A stretch of 17,358 nucleotides of DNA from Baffinella frigidus. Its lineage: Eukaryota > Cryptophyceae > Cryptomonadales > Baffinellaceae. The number at the start of each line of letters is the position of its first letter. The stretch's first letter is position 1. A program made the position numbers and the translations under genes. Below the pieces are notes generated by a model, which did no database searches, was not told the DNA's origin, and was given only the letters and a program-made list of their open reading frames with translations. Below are positions 13,609 through 17,358 of the stretch, piece by piece. The stretch spans positions 33,452 through 50,809 of the forward strand of contig MU647560.1 of NCBI GenBank assembly GCA_026770585.1, written 5' to 3'.

Positions 13609-16600
13609 CTGGATTTGGGGTTTGGTGTTTAGGGCTTAGGGTTGAGGGTTTAGGGCCCCGCGTTCAGTTTCGCGTCTTTCACGTCCCTGCCATGCGTTGA
13701 GGACTGCTGTTAACCGCGGATAGCGTTCTTGTGCCCCCATTAACCGCGGATAGCGTTCTAGAACGTTCTAGAACGTTCTAGAACGCCACGTTCTAGAACG
13801 CCGAGGAGTCCTTCTCGAAGAGGTAGTGGGTCACGTACCACTCGTTGCCCCTGGATTTGGGGTTTGGCGTTTGGGGCTAGCACGGTCAGCGTGTCCTCGA
13901 AAAGACGAGATTTCTCAGACAGAGGGTTTAGGGTTTAGGGTTTAGGGTTTAGGGTTTAGGGTTTAGGGTTTAGGGTTTAGGGTTCAGGGTTCAGGGTTTA
14001 CAGTGGGTCACGTACCACTCGTTGCCCCTGGTTTGGTGTTTGGTGTTTGGTGTTTAGGCCTTAGGGATTAGGGTTTTGGTTTTTGGTTTTTGGTTTTTGG
14101 TTTTTGGTTTTTGGTTTTTGGTTTAGTGATTAGTGATTAGGGTTTTTGGTTTTTGGTTTTTGGTTTTGGGTTGAGTGATTAGGGTTCTGAGTTGATGGTA
14201 AATCCGCAAGGGTTTAGAGTAAACCCTAAAACCAAGTCGCCATTGTGTGGATGCAAGGTGCAGGACGGGAGGAAACGGCGGTAGCGGAAGAGCTCGTAGC
14301 AGGCGATGAAGAACCCGCGCCACCTCACGCGGCTTGACGGACTATTCTCAAGTTGACGCTCCGGGGTTGCGGCCCGATTTCCGGCGACGTGTGGTACAAA
14401 AACCCGGCACGCCAACTTTAGAATAGGCCGTTAACGGTCGTAGCGGAAGAGCTCGTAGCACGCGATAACCTTCGTATACTGTTGTATACTCGGTGATATA
14501 TGACTCTGGGTAGGTGACTCTCTAGAGCATCTTTCTGCTCTCGCGTGTCGCCCCTCAAGAACCCTAAACCCTAAAGACCGTAAGACCCTGAGAGTCTTCG
14601 CGGTCTTTAACATCTCGCGGGTTTGTACGGGGGGGGGCTCTTTCCCGCGTAAAGTCAACGAATTTGCACCAAAACCCCAGCATGTCAACTTTAGAAAAGG
14701 CCGTTACCGGTCGTAGCGGAAGAGCTCGGAGCAGGCGATGAAGAACCCGCGCCACCGCGCCGTCCACCGTGTCACCTGCCGAAAGTTGCCGCGTCAGCCG
14801 AAAGTTGCCAGATTAACCGAAAGTTGACGGATTCGTCAAACGTTGAGGGATTTCATCGCGCCACCTATGATATATTCTCATTTGCAAAGCAAAGCGTCCA
14901 TTAAAAGGATTTCCGGTAAAGATCCTGGTTGTTGTTAACTTGGAAAGTGCGAAACGGCTCCAATGCCCAGAAGAGCACGCGATGAAGAACCCGCGCACAC
15001 CGTACACACACCTTACACACACCCGAAACACACCCTACACAAACACCAACATACACTAAACCCCCGCTTTTTAGTTCAAATTGTAAGGAGGATGTTAGGT
15101 TTTTTTTAGGGTTCAGTGTGGGTTCTTCATCGCGTGCTCTACCGCCGTCCACCGCGTCACCTGATTTGGGGTTTGGGTTTTGGGTTTTGGGGTTTTGGGT
15201 TTGGGGTTTGGGGTGTAGGGTTTAGGGTGTAGGGTTTAGGGTTTAGAGTTTAGAGTTTAGAGTTGTAGGGTTTCGGGTTTCGGGTTTAGGGTTTGAAGAA
15301 ACCTCGCCCTTGCCGTAGACCTCCGCGAGGATCGGCCCGATCGTCTTCATCTGTTTTCGTGTTTCGGGTTTAGGGTTTAGGGTTTAGGGTTTAGGGTTTT
15401 GGGTTTTGGGTTATGGGTTTGGGTTAAGAGTTTAGAGTTTAGGGGTTAGATCCGTAGTAAACCTATTTTTCTCTTTTTAGGGTGTAGGGTTGGAAAGTAC
15501 GCTGTTGTCCAGGAATTTGGGGGTTTCAGGGTCTAGGGTTGAGGATTGGGGGCTGGGAAGGTACGTTGCTGTCCATGCGGCGCAGCCACACTTCAAGCGT
15601 CTTCGAATAGTGCTCACCGTTGACGTTCCAGTGGCCCTGCGCCGGTTTGTAGTTTAGGCTTTCGAATGAAATTTGTTGAACGTCCAAAAAATCAAGAAAT
15701 CCAAAAAATGATGTCACACTCGGCTGGATTTTGCTCTGTAACACCCTGGATATACACGCCAATTTCAAGGGATCGGCACGCTCAATGTGTAGTAGGTCCA
15801 CTGTGTAGTCGTTTCAGGGTTTAGGGTATAGAATTCCTGGTTTAGGGTTTAGGGTTCAGGGTTCAGGGTTTAGGGTTTAGAATTCTGGGTTCAGGGTTTA
15901 GGGTTTCGGGTGTAGGATTCGGGACTCACGACGCAGCGGAGGGGCGGAGTGAAGTAGAGAAGGGTGTACCTGGTTTAGGGTTTGGGGTTTGGGGTTTGGG
16001 GTTTAGGGTTGAGGGTTTAGGGTATGGTATGGTATGGTATGGTATGGTAGGGCAGGGTGAGGTAGGGTAGGGCAGGGTAGTGTAGTGTGGGATAGCGCAA
16101 AGTAGGGGGTTTAGGGTGAGGGTGTGGGGAGTACTGGTTCATCATGGTGCCGCCCGTGAAGAAGTACTTGCCCATCCAGTTGTCGTCCCCGTCCGTCTCG
16201 AAGTGGTATCTGTTTGTCATCATTCCGTCAGCATCGTCATCACGGGTGTCAGCATACCTGGATCTTTTGTCACCACGTTGTCATCACGGCGGTATCTGTT
16301 GTCAGCACGGCGTGCACAGTACAACGAAATGGTATCTGTCGTCACCACGCCGTCATCACGGCGTCAGCAAAGGACAACAGCGTCATCACGGGCGCGGCCC
16401 CAGCCATTAATGTGAACGTTAAGACTAACGTCAAAGAGAACCGCTAGGCCGAAGTTATAGGCTGACGATATGGGCTGACTTTAGGCCTAAAGTCAACTGG
16501 AGAATAGTCAGTCAACCCGAGTGAGGCAGAGCTAGTAACCCCCCCTCCTCCCACCAACCCTCACAGTCTGGGCAAATCGGGAAAAATGGCTCCAAAAATC

Positions 16601-16986
16601 CCCTTGAAGGCCGTCGGATTCCGACGGCCTCCAAGGGGATTTGGTGTTTGTGATTTTTTCGATTTGCCCAAGTTGTGAGGGTTGGTGGTCTCCTCATGGG
16701 TTTCGGGAGATCACCCGAGGTGCTTGCGAACGAAGACGTGAATGGTCAAAACAAGTTACTTGCCCGCGGGCGAGGCGCATAGACGTGTGTATCACTTATC
16801 TCAAGGCTTAAGGGCCTATCTAGGCCCTGTATCGAGAGTAATAAAGAAGAATAAGGCTGCTCGGAGTGGTAACGGAGTTCAATGCCCTAAACCGCAAACC
16901 CCTGTGACCCACCCGAGGTGCATGTGCACGAAGACGTGGATGAATGACTTGCCGCCGACCTTGAGCCAAAATCGAGCAAGCTCACT
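13554..16986 (-). CDS. SAM-dependent methyltransferase, coclaurine N-methyltransferase/CFA-synthase-like, C-terminal part (7 exons, 5' incomplete)
   Basis: Seven minus-strand exons: 16986-16913, 16209-16135, 15969-15930, 15636-15565, 15350-15303, 14775-14708, 13608-13554. They total 432 nt, giving 143 residues and TAA. All six introns are GT-AG (donors GTGGGT, GTACTC, GTGAGT, GTACCT, GTTTCT, GTAACG; all acceptors CAG) and every phase matches. The product reads in order WLKVGGK, HVFVHMHLGYHFE, DDNWMGKYFFTGGTM, YTLLYF, HWNVNGEHYSKTLE, WLRRMDSN, GPILAEVYGKGE, WRGFFIACSELFRYDR, GNEWYVTHYLFEK. From memory of the family, plant coclaurine N-methyltransferases and related cyclopropane-fatty-acid-synthase-like enzymes carry these motifs in this order with the same spacing. 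The enzyme would transfer methyl from S-adenosylmethionine to an unknown acceptor. The SAM-binding N-terminal portion, roughly 60% of a usual ~360-residue protein, is absent from the window. Introns are largely telomere-like repeats and MITEs. Expression is unproven. Confidence 0.85.
13710..13759. repeat. TTAACCGCGGATAGCGTTCT doubled
   Basis: Two copies, 30 bases apart, leading directly into the GTTCTAGAAC array. Confidence 0.85.
13755..13799. promoter_or_regulatory. GTTCTAGAAC array matching heat-shock-element grammar
   Basis: Three contiguous GTTCTAGAAC palindromes (13755-13784) and a fourth at 13790-13799. Read as pentamers this is six uninterrupted alternating nTTCn/nGAAn units, the known HSF-binding pattern, plus two more. 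The match may be accidental, since the array is also a simple palindromic repeat. Confidence 0.35.
13793..13850 (-). CDS. Alternative last exon, copy 2 (GNEWYVTHYLFEKDSSAF, stop)
   Basis: Same acceptor and first 14 codons as copy 1, then diverges to DSSAF and TAG. The TAG is supplied by a GTTCTAGAAC palindrome. Phase also fits exon f. Could be an alternative 3' exon or a relic. Confidence 0.6.
13919..14000. repeat. TTTAGGG telomere-type array (G-rich on plus strand)
   Basis: About eight perfect TTTAGGG units followed by TTCAGGG units. Lies in intron f between last-exon copies 2 and 3. Confidence 0.95.
13991..14027 (-). pseudogene. Last-exon copy 3, truncated
   Basis: Acceptor CCAG/GGGCAAC intact and GNEWYVTH encoded. 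It then runs into a telomere-like repeat (TGTAAACCCTGA), giving CKP and stop. Nearest to exon f, so it would be met first by the splicing machinery. Confidence 0.65.
14030..14180. repeat. TTTGGTG/TTTTTGG degenerate heptamer array
   Basis: GTTTGGT and GGTTTTT units in two blocks separated by TTAGTGATTAG. Confidence 0.85.
14275..14326 (-). pseudogene. Exon f copy, broken (GGTGGCGCGGGTTCTTCATC...)
   Basis: Encodes VRWRGFFIACYELFRY but lacks the VTRWTA start. The downstream GACCG/GTAACG donor is replaced by CGCCGTTTCC. Confidence 0.75.
14342..14426. mobile_element. Family A element, best-preserved copy (85 bp)
   Basis: CTATTCTCAAGTTGACG and CGCCAACTTTAGAATAG pair at 15 of 17 positions. Sits exactly between two broken exon f copies. 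Its interior includes CGATTTCCGGCGAC and GTGGTACAAA, resembling family D. Confidence 0.7.
14434..14466 (-). pseudogene. Exon f copy, 3' half only, donor destroyed
   Basis: Encodes ACYELFRYD. The donor GACCG/GTAACG of the intact copy is here GACCGTTAACG: one G to T change removes the GT. Confidence 0.75.
14651..14699. mobile_element. Family A-like element next to exon f
   Basis: AAAGTCAACGAATTTGCACC ... GTCAACTTTAGAAAAGG, starting nine bases past exon f's donor, in intron f. The broken copy at 14434-14466 has a family A element in the same relative place, so exon and element were duplicated together. Confidence 0.55.
14708..14775 (-). CDS. Methyltransferase exon f (intact copy; WRGFFIACSELFRYD)
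   Basis: 68 nt: VTRWTARWRGFFIAC then SELFRYD plus two bases. GGCAG/GTGACA acceptor, GACCG/GTAACG donor. It is the only copy of this exon with both splice sites and an uninterrupted frame. Confidence 0.88.
14779..14830. repeat. CCGAAAGTTG(C/A)C short tandem repeat
   Basis: Three copies spaced about 20 bases, immediately upstream of the exon f acceptor on the minus strand. Confidence 0.7.
14968..14998 (-). pseudogene. Exon f fragment (RGFFIACS)
   Basis: GCGCGGGTTCTTCATCGCGT then GCTCTTCTGGGC. Loses homology on both sides; flanked by CA-rich ACACACC repeats. Confidence 0.65.
15120..15163. pseudogene. Exon f fragment with internal inversion
   Basis: The 5' part (CAG/GTGACGCGGTGGACGGCGG, 15163-15142) is minus-oriented, as in the real exon. 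The adjoining GGGTTCTTCATCGCGTGCTC (15120-15139) is on the plus strand, so the middle of the exon has been flipped in place. Confidence 0.7.
15164..15292. repeat. Degenerate TTTGGGG/TTTAGGG array
   Basis: GGGTTTTGGGTTTTGG, TTTAGGG, TTTAGAG and TTTCGGG blocks within the intron between exons e and f. Confidence 0.9.
15303..15350 (-). CDS. Methyltransferase exon e (MKTIGPILAEVYGKGE)
   Basis: 48 nt, phase 0. ACAG/ATGAAG acceptor, GGCGAG/GTTTCT donor. It sits between two TTTAGGG-type arrays. Confidence 0.85.
15358..15450. repeat. TTTAGGG-type array
   Basis: Five TTTAGGG units followed by TTTTGGG and TTTAGAG variants, in the intron between exons d and e. Confidence 0.9.
15565..15636 (-). CDS. Methyltransferase exon d (HWNVNGEHYSKTLEVWLRRM)
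   Basis: 72 nt, phase 0 at both ends. GCAG/GGCCAC acceptor, AGCAAC/GTACCT donor. An ORF from 15801 to 15526 is this exon plus intron read-through. Confidence 0.88.
15815..15920. repeat. TTTAGGG/TTCAGGG array
   Basis: Interrupted by two GAATTC(C/T)(T/G)GG segments; in the intron between exons c and d. Confidence 0.9.
15930..15969 (-). CDS. Methyltransferase micro-exon c (YTLLYFTPPLRCV)
   Basis: Only 40 nt. CCAG/GTACACC acceptor and GCGTC/GTGAGT donor. It supplies the stretch between GGTM and HW; with it that gap is 17 residues, the length I recall in plant coclaurine N-methyltransferases (LLLYF-containing). Confidence 0.75.
15972..16085. repeat. TTTGGGG array then GGTAT pentamer microsatellite
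   Basis: The intron between exons b and c (165 nt) is made up of TTTGGGG/TTTAGGG units, about six GGTAT units (16020-16050) and GGTAGGGCA variants, with only short unique ends. Confidence 0.9.
16135..16209 (-). CDS. Methyltransferase exon b (YHFETDGDDNWMGKYFFTGG)
   Basis: 75 nt. CAG/ATACCAC acceptor, CCA/GTACTC donor. Its first base completes the Gly codon left by exon a. Carries the family signature DDNWMGKYFFTGGTM. Confidence 0.88.
16228..16400. repeat. Scattered GTCATCACGG motif cluster
   Basis: At least five (A/C)GTCATCACGG(C/G) copies, and two partial copies of the exon b acceptor region (GGTATCTGTTGTCA, GGTATCTGTCGTCA at 16291 and 16332). Suggests local duplication of the intron-exon b boundary. 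Confidence 0.65.
16477..16494. repeat. Perfect 18-bp palindrome GACTTTAGGCCTAAAGTC
   Basis: Followed by AACTGGAGAATAGTC, so likely a rearranged family A end. Confidence 0.6.
16551..16688. mobile_element. 138-bp foldback in the intron between exons a and b
   Basis: CCACCAACCCTCACA and TGTGAGGGTTGGTGG are perfect ends. Pairing continues through GGGCAAATCG and AAATCCCCTT(G)AAGGCCGTCGGA to a single-base centre at 16619. ATGGCTCCAA-like bases occur here and in the 12593-12769 foldback. Confidence 0.85.
16715..16770 (-). pseudogene. Exon a copy, broken
   Basis: Encodes AGK, then an in-frame TAA and four extra codons, then TIHVFVRKHLG with the same CTCGG/GTGA donor position. Homologous to exon a (GGKSFIHVFVHMHLG). 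The stop excludes use as this exon. Confidence 0.7.
16913..16986 (-). CDS. Methyltransferase exon a (WLKVGGK...HMHLG)
   Basis: Encodes SELARFWLKVGGK and SFIHVFVHMHLG, the strand-turn after the SAM fold (family WLKPGGKLFVH-like). Its donor is CTCGG/GTGGGT and leaves two bases. The 3' splice site is uncertain: CTCTAG/AGTGAG places it at the edge of the TIR element at 16988-17187. A TAG in frame at 16989-16987 prevents extension further upstream. Confidence 0.75.
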
Positions 16987-16987
16987 C

Positions 16988-17187
16988 TAGAGCGTTTGCG
17001 GTAATTGTTGTCCGTTTTGGACGTACGGTTTTCCGGTTTTACGGTTCTTTAAAATGTTGTAAAGGTCGTTGAATATTTTAAATGGACACTTCTCTGGTAC
17101 AAATGAATCGGGGGGGGGAGCAAATGAAAACCGGAAAACCGGAAAACCGCACGTCCAAAACGGACAACAATTACCGCAAACGCTCTA
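16988..17187. mobile_element. 200-bp element with 53-bp TIRs, TA at both ends
   Basis: TAGAGCGTTTGCGGTAATTG and on to 17040 is inverted at 17135-17187 with one mismatch in 53. Ends read TA/GAGCG ... CGCTC/TA, the pattern of a TA-target DNA transposon derivative. Abuts methyltransferase exon a. A GCG/GTAATT site inside the distal TIR could act as a donor on the minus strand. Confidence 0.85.
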
Positions 17188-17358
17188 ACTCCTCGCACCG
17201 CCTTACCCGCGCTGGCCGACTATCCTACCGGGCTGTAAGAAGGCGGTACAAAAAGTTACGAGGCGGTACAACAAGTTACTACCGTCACGTCCAAATACAC
17301 TATCCTCAGAACGCCTTCCCGCAACAGTTGACTAATCCCCGCCTTTCCTGGTACTAAC
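17188..17358. other. Unassigned 3' end of window
   Basis: GGCGGTACAA and AAGTTAC are each repeated near 17242-17280. On the minus strand a CTTACAG ... GCGCGG/GTAAGG pair at about 17238-17206 could frame a 26-nt exon, but its translation matches nothing I know in the methyltransferase. No upstream exon recognised. Confidence 0.4.

Noticed and set aside
14123-14415. Minus ORFs of 66-78 residues
   Set aside because: They read across broken exon f copies and a family A element; recognisable residues are limited to the exon fragment.
15526-15801. 91-residue minus ORF as a single gene
   Set aside because: Only 15636-15565 fits the methyltransferase; the rest is intron read-through. An exon starting at 15800 (DLLHIERADPL) was considered for the gap before HW, but its phase does not match; the 40-nt exon at 15969-15930 fits phase and length.
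16116-16447. Three plus-strand ORFs of 77-99 residues
   Set aside because: Antisense to exon b or composed of the GTCATCACGG repeat cluster; no family resemblance.

Overview
The window looks like subtelomeric or subtelomere-derived nuclear DNA from a eukaryote, probably a photosynthetic protist, alga or plant relative. It opens with a CCCTACA heptamer array. Degenerate CCCTAAA/TTTAGGG (Arabidopsis-type telomere) arrays recur throughout. It is packed with short inverted-repeat elements, and the one convincing gene has GT-AG introns. TTTAGGG telomeres occur in plants, many green algae, dinoflagellates, chromerids and others, so I do not name a species. There are no prokaryotic operons, tRNAs, rRNAs or CRISPR arrays that I can see.

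Layout. 1-3.6 kb: CCCTACA array, foldbacks, small TIR elements, segmental duplications around a GCGGCCCCACCGCGGT motif, and an 87-bp tandem repeat. 3.6-4.6 kb: an 18-bp minisatellite inside a duplicated block, then C-rich telomere-like arrays. 4.6-7.7 kb: the core of a MITE family with TIR CAGGGGTACCTCGCTCATAAG flanked by TA, plus large foldbacks. 7.4-9.6 kb: a GC-rich island with long opposite-strand ORFs; one duplicated segment evolves as if coding on the minus strand. 9.6-11.3 kb: more TIR elements. 11.36-11.85 kb: a 490-bp degenerate CCCTAAA array. 11.9-13.55 kb: nested TIR elements. 13.55-16.99 kb: a spliced minus-strand gene. 16.99-17.19 kb: a 200-bp TIR element; then unassigned sequence.

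The main result is the minus-strand gene. Seven short exons (16986 to 13554) join with matching phases, GT donors and AG acceptors into about 143 residues. They read as the C-terminal part of a SAM-dependent methyltransferase of the coclaurine N-methyltransferase / cyclopropane-fatty-acid-synthase-like family (WLK.GGK, YHFE, DDNWMGKYFFTGGTM, VNGEHYSKTLE.WLRRMD, YGKGE, WRGFFIACSELF, GNEWYVTHYLFEK, stop). No ORF finder would see it, because the exons are 40-75 nt and the introns are largely telomere-like repeats and MITEs. Around it lie extra copies of three exons: a second and third last exon with different C-termini, several broken copies of the penultimate exon (one rearranged by inversion), and a broken copy of the first visible exon. 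The 5' part of the gene is not in the window.
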